A stretch of 5,372 nt of DNA from Candidatus Cloacimonadota bacterium (GCA_021106755.1 JAIOTM010000338.1:1-5372), one strand, 5' to 3'. Positions 1 through 5,372 are shown, numbered from the stretch's first letter. Numbers and translations: made by a program. Notes: generated from the letters alone by a model not told the origin.

Positions 1-887
1 GCCAGCAACTCCGCTATGGAGAGCTGGATTATTTTATCACTTTGTTTACCTTTCAACGGGATAGTGTTGGTGATAAACAGTTTTTTTATTGGTGAGTTAT
101 TGATGTTCTCAATAGCGTTGCCTGAGAGAACTCCGTGAACACAGGCGGCATAAATATCATCGGCACCATGTTCCTGCAATCCATGCGCAATCTTGCACAA
201 GCTACCGCCAGTATCAATGATATCATCAAACAGGAAACAGGTGCGTCCCTTAACATCTCCGATTATATTAAGCACTTCTGCGTTGTCCTGGTTATCCACC
301 CGGCGTTTATCGCCGATAGCAAGACCGCAACGCAATCGTTTGGCAAATGCTCTGGCACGGTTTGCCCCCCCCGAATCAGGAGAGACGACAACAGCTTTTG
401 AAAGTTCAAAGTTTGCTTTGAAATGACGGGCGAAGATTGGAATCGAATAGAGATGGTCCACCGGGATATTGAAAAAACCCTGAATCTGGTCGGCATGCAA
501 GTCAACAGTAATCACCCGATTAACGCCGGCAATTTCCAGTATATCCGCTACTAACTTAGCTGTAATGGGAACCCGCGGTTGGTCTTTTTTATCAGACCGG
601 GCATATCCATAATAAGGAATAATACAATTGATACGGAGAGCGGATGCCCGTTTGAAAGCGTCCACCATAATAAGCAGTTCCATAAGGTTATCGTTAACCG
701 GATAGCAGGTTGGCTGGATAAGAAAAATATCCGCGCCGCGAACGTTTTCATTGATTTTCACAAACGATTCATCGTTGGAAAATTTGAAAACATCGATGTC
801 GCCTAACGGGACACCAGCGTAACTCGCCACTTCCTCTGCGAGAGCAGGATTGGCATTACCTGTAAAAATCTTCATTTTTGAAAACAT
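1..887 (-). CDS. prs: Ribose-phosphate pyrophosphokinase (PRPP synthetase), 3' end cut by the window edge
   Basis: Transfers pyrophosphate from ATP to ribose 5-phosphate, making PRPP for purine, pyrimidine, histidine, tryptophan and NAD synthesis in the cytoplasm. I translated the frame by hand; it is open for 295 codons without interruption and runs off the left edge. Visible motifs, numbered from 887: FTGNANPALAEE (8-19), KKDQPRVPITAKLVADIL (100-117), DLHADQIQGFF with the family's active-site His (129-139), SPDSGGANRARAFAKRL (169-185), the flexible-loop GDKRR (192-196), and the PRPP-binding loop DDIIDTGGS (221-229). Known members have about 310-320 residues, so roughly 20 C-terminal residues are missing. 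Two in-frame ATGs exist, at 887 and 875. I prefer 887 because an AGGT (895-898) lies 7 bases upstream, and E. coli Prs likewise has a few residues before its MK. The ATG directly follows the ispE stop (TAAATG), implying translational coupling. Family assignment is near certain; the start is likely. Confidence 0.96.
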   Translation of the reverse strand, partial: MFSKMKIFTGNANPALAEEVASYAGVPLGDIDVFKFSNDESFVKINENVRGADIFLIQPTCYPVNDNLMELLIMVDAFKRASALRINCIIPYYGYARSDKKDQPRVPITAKLVADILEIAGVNRVITVDLHADQIQGFFNIPVDHLYSIPIFARHFKANFELSKAVVVSPDSGGANRARAFAKRLRCGLAIGDKRRVDNQDNAEVLNIIGDVKGRTCFLFDDIIDTGGSLCKIAHGLQEHGADDIYAACVHGVLSGNAIENINNSPIKKLFITNTIPLKGKQSDKIIQLSIAELL

Positions 888-1733
888 TTAAACAACCTGA
901 TATGGCTTGATTGTGTGTCCAATATAGACCCACAACGGGTTAAAAATTTCTGCTACCTGCATGGCTTCTTCTTGAGAGCTACAACGTCCGAAAACAGTAG
1001 CTCCACTCCCGGAAAGCATCGCGGGAATGCCCATGGACTCAAAATGTACTATCAACTCATCTATCTCTGGATATTTTTGACGAATTGCCAGCTCCAGATC
1101 ATTGAAGCTATCGCACGCGTCCCAATTAGAGAGATACATCTCCAAGGCGTTTTCCTTCCGCGCGGAAGGACTCGCAATCCGGTACGCTTCACCACTGCTT
1201 ACAAAAATACCGGGATTAACCAGTACAATATGATTCACTGCCTGATAATCCAGCGGCGAGATAATTTCTCCACGTCCACTACCCAACGCACAACCACCAC
1301 GCAGAAAGAAATTAATATCGCTACCAAATCTGGCAGCTATCTGGTGCATTTTCTGCTCCGAAAGCTTTAATGACCATAATTTCGATAATCCTCTGATAGT
1401 GGCAGCCGCGTTACTACTTCCACCACCAAGACCTCCCGCAATTGGAATGCGTTTAGTCAATTCCGCTTTAACACCATGCGGCACTTTGAATTCCGTCTGT
1501 AAAAAGATCGCTATTCGATGAATTAGATTGTCCTCATTTTCGAGGCTTTTTACGTTGGACAAAATCGTAATCTCACGATTTTTTGTCAAAGTAAAATTTA
1601 TCGTGTCGTGCAGGTCAATCGCCTGAAAAACAGTCCTGAGTTCGTGAAAACCGTCAGTTCGTTTATGCAGTATCTGCAGGAAGCTGTTTATTTTGGCTGG
1701 CGAGTTCTCTTTTATCTTTTTTATCTGTTTCAC
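888..1733 (-). CDS. ispE: 4-diphosphocytidyl-2-C-methyl-D-erythritol kinase (IspE), overlapping the upstream kinase gene
   Basis: Phosphorylates CDP-methylerythritol with ATP in the non-mevalonate (MEP) isoprenoid pathway, in the cytoplasm. GHMP-kinase motifs are all present, numbered from the GTG at 1733: SPAKINSFLQIL with the conserved Lys14 (11-22), DGFHELRTVFQAIDL (27-41), the ATP-binding glycine loop PIAGGLGGGSSNAAA (97-111), the likely catalytic Asp139 in FGSDINFFLRGG (136-147), and motif 3 MLSGSGATVFGRC (239-251). The GTG start gives 281 residues, close to the 283 of E. coli. The same frame stays open upstream to an ATG at 1808 and a TTG at 1814, which would add an Ile/Thr-rich stretch that is only the out-of-frame reading of the upstream tyrosine codons. 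I reject that extension, but no start has a clear Shine-Dalgarno, so the exact start is uncertain. The gene overlaps the Wzc-like gene by 71 bases and its TAA abuts the prs ATG. Confidence 0.94.
   Translation of the reverse strand: MKQIKKIKENSPAKINSFLQILHKRTDGFHELRTVFQAIDLHDTINFTLTKNREITILSNVKSLENEDNLIHRIAIFLQTEFKVPHGVKAELTKRIPIAGGLGGGSSNAAATIRGLSKLWSLKLSEQKMHQIAARFGSDINFFLRGGCALGSGRGEIISPLDYQAVNHIVLVNPGIFVSSGEAYRIASPSARKENALEMYLSNWDACDSFNDLELAIRQKYPEIDELIVHFESMGIPAMLSGSGATVFGRCSSQEEAMQVAEIFNPLWVYIGHTIKPYQVV
1153..1170. repeat. 18-base perfect palindrome inside ispE
   Basis: TCCTTCCGCGCGGAAGGA reads the same on both strands; the next flanking pair (T1152 and C1171) does not match. It lies in the codons for IspE residues SPSARKE (about 189-195). 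No T-tract follows on the minus strand, so it does not look like an intrinsic terminator. It could be a protein-binding site, a short repeat element, or chance; nothing else in the window supports a choice. Confidence 0.8.
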
Positions 1734-3948
1734 CGTAATAGTAGTAATAGTAGTAGTAATAATAATAGTAGCCGTAGCCGCTATAGTATTTCTGTACTTC
1801 CATTCCATTAACAATCACACCAGTGATTGTAACATTCACATTTGCAAGAATCTCTTTTGTTCGTTTGATAATTTGACGGTCGGTGAATCCTACCCGGATA
1901 ACCAAGCTCATCAAGTCCACTTTCGACGCGATTATTAAAGCGTCTGTTACGGCTATAATTGGGGGAGAGTCTATCAAAACGTAGTCATATTGACTTCTAA
2001 GGTCTTCAAACAGGGCATCCAGCTTGGATGAAGATATAATCTCGGATGGGTTAGGTGGTACATACCCGCTGGTAATGATGTCAAGATTCTTTATATCAGT
2101 ATGTTTCACAATATCTTTGAGGAGGCATTCACCTTCGTTAAGGTAATCGCTGGTTCCGTTCTCTTTCTCCCTGTTGAACAGATTATGAATCATTGGACGT
2201 CTCAAGTCGAGATCAACAATCACTACACGGGCGTTCATTTGTGCTAACGCGATTGCCAGGTTAGCGTTGGTAGTGGATTTACCTTCTTTTGGACCGGAAC
2301 TGGTGACAAGCATCGTAAGACAGCCACCTATGTTCTTTTTCGAGATAACGTTTGTTCTTAATGTACGGTAAGCTTCCGCTACGGGTGATTTGGGCGCGTA
2401 GTGAGTGATAAGCCGGGCAATGATGTTGTATTGAGAAGCCTGCAACTGTCGCTTCTCCTCACCCTCCGCCTTTTCAATCATCTTGTGCAGTTCTTCGATA
2501 TCGTAGTCGGAAACATGGATAAATGGTATTGTACCAATAATTGGCAGTTTTACATAAGATTGCATATCATCTAATGTTCGTAGTTTAGTATCCATAGAGT
2601 GAATCAGCAAAGCAGTACCGATTCCCAAGGCAAGTCCGAGGATAATACCGATCAGCATATTCATAGTCTTGTTGGGTTTAATCGGGTGCTTGTTAACGAC
2701 AGCTTTTTCCACCATACGAATATTACCAATTTTAGCTTGCTCGGCAATCTTGGCTTCTTCGTATTTTTCAACCTGCATGGAGTGGATTTTCAAATTCATC
2801 TGGTAATCACGTTCAAGACGAGCCAATTCCAGTTCTGTATCAGGAAGCAGGTTCATCTGCTGGTCGTATTCTTGAACAGCAATTCGCAGACTTACTACCC
2901 TCGCCTCGGAGACATTTAGGTCAACTCTCGCTGTGGCAATATTCTGAATTAATTCAGAGCGATATTCTAATGGGTCTGAATAGCCTACTTTAACTGATAC
3001 TGTCCGCTTAATTTCTTCATTCAGTTTCTGTTTCGCGCTGGCAATCTCTTTACGCAAATCAATCAATTCCGGATGATCTTCGGAATATTCATTCTTTGTC
3101 AATAGTTTCGCGTAACGGGATTGAAGCTGTATCACTTCGTCTCTCATGGTTTCCATCATTGGAGAAGAGAGGAGTGAATTGACATCCAGCACAAGGGAAT
3201 CAGTTACTCCGAGTTCAGTCTTCAGGAAGCTAAGCCGTTCTATCGCGACCTGTCTTTCGATTTGAGCGTTTTTTAACTCTGCTTCCAGATCGGCTGCGTT
3301 CTCAATGAGTTGAGTTGTTTCTTCCGACAACATAGAGATACCATGTTGTAACTTGTAGCGACGCAGGTCTTCTTCGGAGTTGCGTAAACGACGTGCCATT
3401 GCTTCCAGCGTGTTTTCGAGGAATGCCCGAACTGTTGTCAGCTCTTTTCTCGCTGACGATGTATTTGTCTGAATAATTGCTTCAGACATGGCGTTGGCTA
3501 TTGCCATTGCTTCAACACTACTGGTAGATTGACATCCGATTGCGAGGATGTCAGTATCACGCTTGGATTCTACTGTGACACTTCCTTTAATTTTCCCTAT
3601 CTGATTAGAAGATAATGTAATTGGAAAGGTCTCGTAATCCGGGTGTTTTTTCAGGTTTATAAGAGCAAGTTCAAGTACAGGATTACTCATAATGATTTCT
3701 ATCTGGTTATTAATCTCGTTGTCCTGTACACTGGAGATTGGCATAAAGAAGTTACTTTTTTTATCTTCCAGTAACACTCTGGCTCGTGAAGCATAGGTTT
3801 TAGGCTGTCTGATTGAATAGATTAGTGTACCCAATACAATAACCATAAAAATAGTAATAACTATCCATCTGAACTGGAGAATAATCCGTAAATACTCATC
3901 GAGTTTTATATCGTTGGATTCGGGAAATTCATGTCTGCTATCGTTCAT
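1663..3948 (-). CDS. Wzc-like polysaccharide co-polymerase with C-terminal BY-type tyrosine kinase
   Basis: Inner-membrane protein of Wza-Wzc type capsule or exopolysaccharide export. It is predicted to control chain polymerisation and export through cycles of tyrosine autophosphorylation. Of 761 residues, the order is: cytoplasmic N-terminus, TM1 about 28-46, Wzz-type periplasmic domain with long coiled-coil stretches (about 165-400), a GNVR-like motif IGNIRMVEKAVV (407-418), the proline-containing HPIKPNK (421-427) before TM2 (about 429-451), then a linker (about 478-515) and the kinase domain. The kinase shows the oligomerisation motif ExxRxxR (E525, R528, R531), Walker A GPKEGKST (552-559, K557), Walker A' VDLDLRR (578-584) and Walker B YVLIDSPP (656-663). 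The C-terminus holds a tyrosine cluster (721-738) plus a 23-residue charged tail. ATG 3948 follows a strong AAAGAGGAT Shine-Dalgarno, 16 bases after the SLBB gene. Length and the fused layout match one-chain Wzc/ExoP/Ptk-type proteins. No cognate phosphatase (Wzb type) lies in the window. Confidence 0.93.
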   Translation of the reverse strand: MNDSRHEFPESNDIKLDEYLRIILQFRWIVITIFMVIVLGTLIYSIRQPKTYASRARVLLEDKKSNFFMPISSVQDNEINNQIEIIMSNPVLELALINLKKHPDYETFPITLSSNQIGKIKGSVTVESKRDTDILAIGCQSTSSVEAMAIANAMSEAIIQTNTSSARKELTTVRAFLENTLEAMARRLRNSEEDLRRYKLQHGISMLSEETTQLIENAADLEAELKNAQIERQVAIERLSFLKTELGVTDSLVLDVNSLLSSPMMETMRDEVIQLQSRYAKLLTKNEYSEDHPELIDLRKEIASAKQKLNEEIKRTVSVKVGYSDPLEYRSELIQNIATARVDLNVSEARVVSLRIAVQEYDQQMNLLPDTELELARLERDYQMNLKIHSMQVEKYEEAKIAEQAKIGNIRMVEKAVVNKHPIKPNKTMNMLIGIILGLALGIGTALLIHSMDTKLRTLDDMQSYVKLPIIGTIPFIHVSDYDIEELHKMIEKAEGEEKRQLQASQYNIIARLITHYAPKSPVAEAYRTLRTNVISKKNIGGCLTMLVTSSGPKEGKSTTNANLAIALAQMNARVVIVDLDLRRPMIHNLFNREKENGTSDYLNEGECLLKDIVKHTDIKNLDIITSGYVPPNPSEIISSSKLDALFEDLRSQYDYVLIDSPPIIAVTDALIIASKVDLMSLVIRVGFTDRQIIKRTKEILANVNVTITGVIVNGMEVQKYYSGYGYYYYYYYYYYYYGETDKKDKRELASQNKQLPADTA
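1735..1788 (-). repeat. Tyrosine-codon tract (TAC/TAT) encoding the kinase's autophosphorylation cluster
   Basis: Eighteen codons of the Wzc-like gene encode 15 tyrosines: YYSGYG followed by 12 consecutive Tyr (residues 721-738). In the run of 12, seven codons are TAC and five are TAT in irregular order, so the protein sequence is a purer repeat than the DNA. C-terminal tyrosine clusters are the known autophosphorylation sites of BY-kinases; an uninterrupted run of 12 is unusually homogeneous. The same bases read one base later give an Ile/Thr-rich string, which keeps the ispE frame open upstream of its likely start. Confidence 0.9.
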
Positions 3949-3960
3949 ATATCCTCTTTA
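3949..3960 (-). promoter_or_regulatory. Ribosome binding site of the Wzc-like kinase gene
   Basis: Read on the minus strand this is TAAAGAGGATAT, directly before ATG 3948. AGAGG ends 4 bases before the ATG, making it one of the clearest Shine-Dalgarno sites in the window. It sits in the 16-base gap after the SLBB gene and fixes the start of the kinase at 3948. Confidence 0.8.
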
Positions 3961-3964
3961 ATAT

Positions 3965-4447
3965 TTATAGCGCGTTTACGGTAGCAACAACACTCAGCAC
4001 AATAGCTACCTTTGAAAGGAAGTCAACAACCCGGTAGAAAGCGTAATATATGGAGCCTGACATAATAACAGTATCACCTGGCTGCATAACGGGGATAAGC
4101 GTTTCATCACCGGATTCTATATACTTCTTAAGGTTTACAAAAATTATCTTCTCCCCGTCGGTCGTGGGGCGTATTATTCTTATTTTCGACAACTTAGCAT
4201 CTTCGGTTGGTCCCCCTGCGAGAGAAATCAGGGCTAACAAATCGGTGTTATCTGGAACAATATAAAGACCTGTTTTCTTTACCTGTCCCCAGATATAAGT
4301 GTAAATCTTGAGTTGTTCAGTATTGTTTAACGAACCGGAATAGAAGTACGAGGACGAGTTATTCATCGCCTGATACTGGTTCGATTGTGTCTGGGCTACT
4401 AAGAACGCGGATGCTATTAACAAAACAGCAATCATCCAATATTTCAC
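3965..4447 (-). CDS. Small SLBB-domain protein, polysaccharide export (Wza/OPX-like)
   Basis: Predicted secreted component that pairs with the Wzc-like kinase encoded 16 bases downstream. Of 160 residues, 1-18 look like a signal peptide (Lys2, hydrophobic core, probable cut after Ala18 in FLVAQTQ). Residues 19-46 are a Ser/Asn/Tyr-rich linker. Residues 47-130 form one SLBB domain, recognisable from KIYTYIWGQVKKTGLY (47-62), the LLALISLAGGPTEDAKLSKI stretch (70-89), IIFVNLKKYIESGDE (101-115) and MQPGDTVIM (121-129). Residues 138-158 form a C-terminal hydrophobic segment. The poly-export (PES) domain found in classical Wza before its SLBB repeats is absent, so this is a minimal OPX-like protein. 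The start is GTG at 4447, chosen because GAGG (4453-4456) sits 5 bases upstream; the in-frame ATG at 4435 would be badly spaced and would remove the signal-peptide charge. Whether it forms an outer-membrane pore or only a periplasmic adaptor cannot be read from sequence. Confidence 0.87.
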   Translation of the reverse strand: MKYWMIAVLLIASAFLVAQTQSNQYQAMNNSSSYFYSGSLNNTEQLKIYTYIWGQVKKTGLYIVPDNTDLLALISLAGGPTEDAKLSKIRIIRPTTDGEKIIFVNLKKYIESGDETLIPVMQPGDTVIMSGSIYYAFYRVVDFLSKVAIVLSVVATVNAL

Positions 4448-4511
4448 ATCAACCTCATTTTATCTTTGATTTTATCCAAAAAGTTCAGCGTCAAGCCTAT
4501 CGTCAAGGAAA
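4448..4511 (-). other. 64-base intergenic gap with two short direct repeats
   Basis: This is the longest gap between genes here. On the minus strand CTTGACG occurs twice (4501-4507 and 4489-4495) and GATAAAAT occurs twice (4469-4476 and 4457-4464); each pair is offset by 12 bases. TTGACG resembles a -35 box and TAAAAT a -10 box, but the spacings available are 14 and 26 bases, which do not suit a sigma-70 promoter. It may hold a weak internal promoter or a regulator site; I see nothing decisive. Confidence 0.4.
4453..4456 (-). promoter_or_regulatory. Ribosome binding site deciding the GTG start of the SLBB gene
   Basis: Minus-strand AAATGAGGTTGAT precedes GTG 4447, with GAGG 5 bases from the start codon. 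An overlapping ATG at 4449 is followed at once by TGA and cannot serve, which supports GTG as the initiator. Confidence 0.75.
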
Positions 4512-5324
4512 TTATTGAACAAAGAGCGGTCGCTCTTCGGATTCGGAACCAGAGTTGATATTCACTTCTTCTCCGAAAGCGTCAACTCGCCAGTAGTAGT
4601 CGCCTGATTCTAAAGTATCACCATCATATAGTACTTCTAGTATATCGGATTCAGGGTCAGTATCAACCTCATTAAAGAACCATTTCAGATTGAAAAACGA
4701 ATCGAAAAGTAAAACACGGTAGCGGGAAATACCACCGCCTGGTAATATATTCCAGGAGAATGTCAACGGTTCTCCGGCAAGTACAGTCACTCCAGGATTG
4801 GGAGATATGGGAATTGGCTTTTCCAGAAGTTTATAGCTTACAGAATCAGAAAAAGAACTTCTACCTGCCCTATTTACAATTTCGATATAATAAATCCACT
4901 CGTTGTTTATAGGAGAAAATCCTTGCTGGGCAAGAGTTTTATCTTCGTAATGCTCGAAAATTCCGGTTCTCAGGGAATCGACAAGAACGACTGGCGCGCT
5001 ATTGTTTGCCGTTTTGCGGAGTCGATAAACACGCATGAATTCCAGGTCTTCTTCATTAACAAATGGAACCCACTGGATTTTTATCCAGTCATCTCCGGGC
5101 ACAGCATCAATACCGTTTGTAAGGTCATTCAAAATAACCGTTTCAGTTGTCAAACCATCGGGAGTATTAAATTCAAAGGTTACTGTTTCGAAGTCCCCTG
5201 TGTTACCGAGATGATTGATTAGTTGCTGTGTCCACGGAGAAGAATCTTCAGTGTTGGTGGTCTTCTCTTCACATCCGAAAAGGGCTAAGAACAAAACAAG
5301 TAGAATAGCAAAAGCAAAGTCCAT
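4512..5324 (-). CDS. Putative lipoprotein with two Ig/fibronectin-type III-like domains, function unknown
   Basis: 270 residues. The N-terminus is hydrophobic (3-17) and ends in a lipobox-like LFGC with Cys18, so an exported, lipid-anchored protein is likely; the signal is odd in having Asp2 and no Lys or Arg before the hydrophobic core. After an acidic Thr/Ser linker (19-30) come two beta-sandwich-like regions. The first, about 72-166, shows the fibronectin III pattern (WIKIQW 80-85, FMRVYRLRK 96-104, WIYYIEIVNRAG 143-154). The second, about 169-269, shows ISPNPG, LTFSWN (187-192), YRVLLFD (202-208) and YYWRVDAFG (243-251), a common layout in extracellular proteins of FCB-type bacteria. No catalytic motif is seen. 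ATG 5324 has GAGG 5 bases upstream. Being first before the SLBB and Wzc-like genes suggests a surface or periplasmic accessory of polysaccharide export, but that is inference from position only. Confidence 0.8.
   Translation of the reverse strand: MDFAFAILLVLFLALFGCEEKTTNTEDSSPWTQQLINHLGNTGDFETVTFEFNTPDGLTTETVILNDLTNGIDAVPGDDWIKIQWVPFVNEEDLEFMRVYRLRKTANNSAPVVLVDSLRTGIFEHYEDKTLAQQGFSPINNEWIYYIEIVNRAGRSSFSDSVSYKLLEKPIPISPNPGVTVLAGEPLTFSWNILPGGGISRYRVLLFDSFFNLKWFFNEVDTDPESDILEVLYDGDTLESGDYYWRVDAFGEEVNINSGSESEERPLFVQ
4522..4537 (-). terminator. Inverted repeat at the 3' end of the lipoprotein gene, possible weak terminator
   Basis: AAGAGCG-AC-CGCTCTT on the minus strand is a perfect 7-base inverted repeat with a 2-base centre (in RNA, more likely 6 pairs around a 4-base loop). 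It lies within the last codons of the lipoprotein gene and is followed by TTTGTTCAATAATTT, a broken T-rich tract. It could cause partial termination or mark a processing site that lowers downstream expression. A 7-base repeat can also arise by chance in 5 kb. Confidence 0.35.
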
Positions 5325-5331
5325 CCATACC

Positions 5332-5372
5332 TCAAGAACGGAAACGAAGTCCCACCCGGTTAGTAAAACCGA
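5332..5372 (-). CDS. Possible 3' tail of an upstream gene, product unknown
   Basis: One minus-strand frame enters from the right edge and reads GFTNRVGLRFRS before a TGA at 5332-5334. The stop overlaps the Shine-Dalgarno (TGAGG) of the lipoprotein gene and lies 7 bases before its ATG, a typical operon junction. The alternating polar/nonpolar ending resembles the last strand of an outer-membrane beta-barrel, but 12 residues cannot establish that. A second frame ends RFY at 5360, and a third stays open into the lipoprotein, so the choice of frame rests on junction geometry alone. Confidence 0.3.
   Translation of the reverse strand, partial: GFTNRVGLRFRS

Noticed and set aside
263..751. Minus-strand open frames of 66 and 80 codons, and plus-strand frames over the same region
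   Set aside because: They are alternate readings of prs, whose uninterrupted frame covers the whole stretch with clear family motifs.
1..887. prs as a pseudogene or frameshifted gene because of the eight-base homopolymer
   Set aside because: Translation by hand keeps one frame through all motifs to the window edge; only the edge truncates it.
915..1370. Plus-strand open frame of 151 codons
   Set aside because: It lies wholly opposite ispE, has no recognisable domain or ribosome binding site, and ispE is unambiguous by its motifs.
1734..1814. Extending ispE upstream to ATG 1808 or TTG 1814
   Set aside because: The added residues are an Ile/Thr-rich out-of-frame reading of the tyrosine codons, exceed the family's N-terminus, and have no good Shine-Dalgarno.
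4448..4511. Sigma-70 promoter from TTGACG and TAAAAT
   Set aside because: Spacings of 14 and 26 bases are outside the usable range, and the 17-base positions hold poor -10 sequences.
5072..5089. Perfect hairpin ACTGGAT-TTTT-ATCCAGT
   Set aside because: It lies deep inside the lipoprotein coding sequence without a T-tract, and a few 7-base inverted repeats are expected by chance in 5 kb.
5326..5328. ATG at 5328 as start of the lipoprotein
   Set aside because: It is in a different frame that gives no coherent protein; ATG 5324 gives the lipobox protein with a suitable Shine-Dalgarno.

Overview
The window carries one gene train. Every gene I can support lies on the minus strand, so transcription runs from right to left. 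In that order the genes are: a possible 3' tail of an unseen gene at the right edge, a secreted lipoprotein with Ig/fibronectin-like domains, a small SLBB-domain exporter-type protein, a Wzc-like polysaccharide co-polymerase/tyrosine kinase, ispE (4-diphosphocytidyl-2-C-methyl-D-erythritol kinase), and prs (ribose-phosphate pyrophosphokinase), which is cut by the left edge. Gaps are short (64, 16, -71 and 0 bases, plus a putative 7-base gap at the right edge), and no stretch over 300 bases lacks a gene. I see no RNA gene, mobile element, CRISPR array or integration site.

The organism is a diderm bacterium: there is a lipobox lipoprotein, an SLBB exporter-type protein and a Wzz-kinase fused in one chain. 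Base composition is moderate and somewhat AT-rich by eye. The lipoprotein with 'SWN...YYWRV' beta-sandwich repeats, the stand-alone SLBB protein and the all-in-one Wzc resemble what is common in the Fibrobacteres-Chlorobi-Bacteroidetes superphylum and related uncultured phyla. That placement is inference; no marker here fixes a phylum.

Right part (1663-5372): a cell-surface polysaccharide export module. The SLBB protein and the Wzc-like kinase form the expected outer/periplasmic and inner-membrane pair of a Wza-Wzc type system. The lipoprotein is probably a surface or periplasmic accessory of unknown function. Left part (1-1733): a housekeeping pair, ispE-prs, which is a widespread bacterial gene order. 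IspE supplies isoprenoid precursors (including, ultimately, undecaprenyl phosphate, the carrier used in polysaccharide assembly) and Prs supplies PRPP for nucleotides. A metabolic rationale for the linkage can be imagined but is not shown.

The most unusual spot is the junction of the two parts. The kinase ends in an almost pure tyrosine tract (12 consecutive tyrosines, 15 in 18 residues) followed by a 23-residue charged tail. The DNA for that tail overlaps the start of ispE in another frame by about 71 bases, covering the first GHMP-kinase motif of IspE. The best ispE start is a GTG without a recognisable Shine-Dalgarno sequence, directly after the tyrosine codons. I found no wholly unknown multi-gene system; this overprinted junction, an 18-base perfect palindrome inside ispE, and a hairpin at the end of the lipoprotein gene are the items most worth checking.
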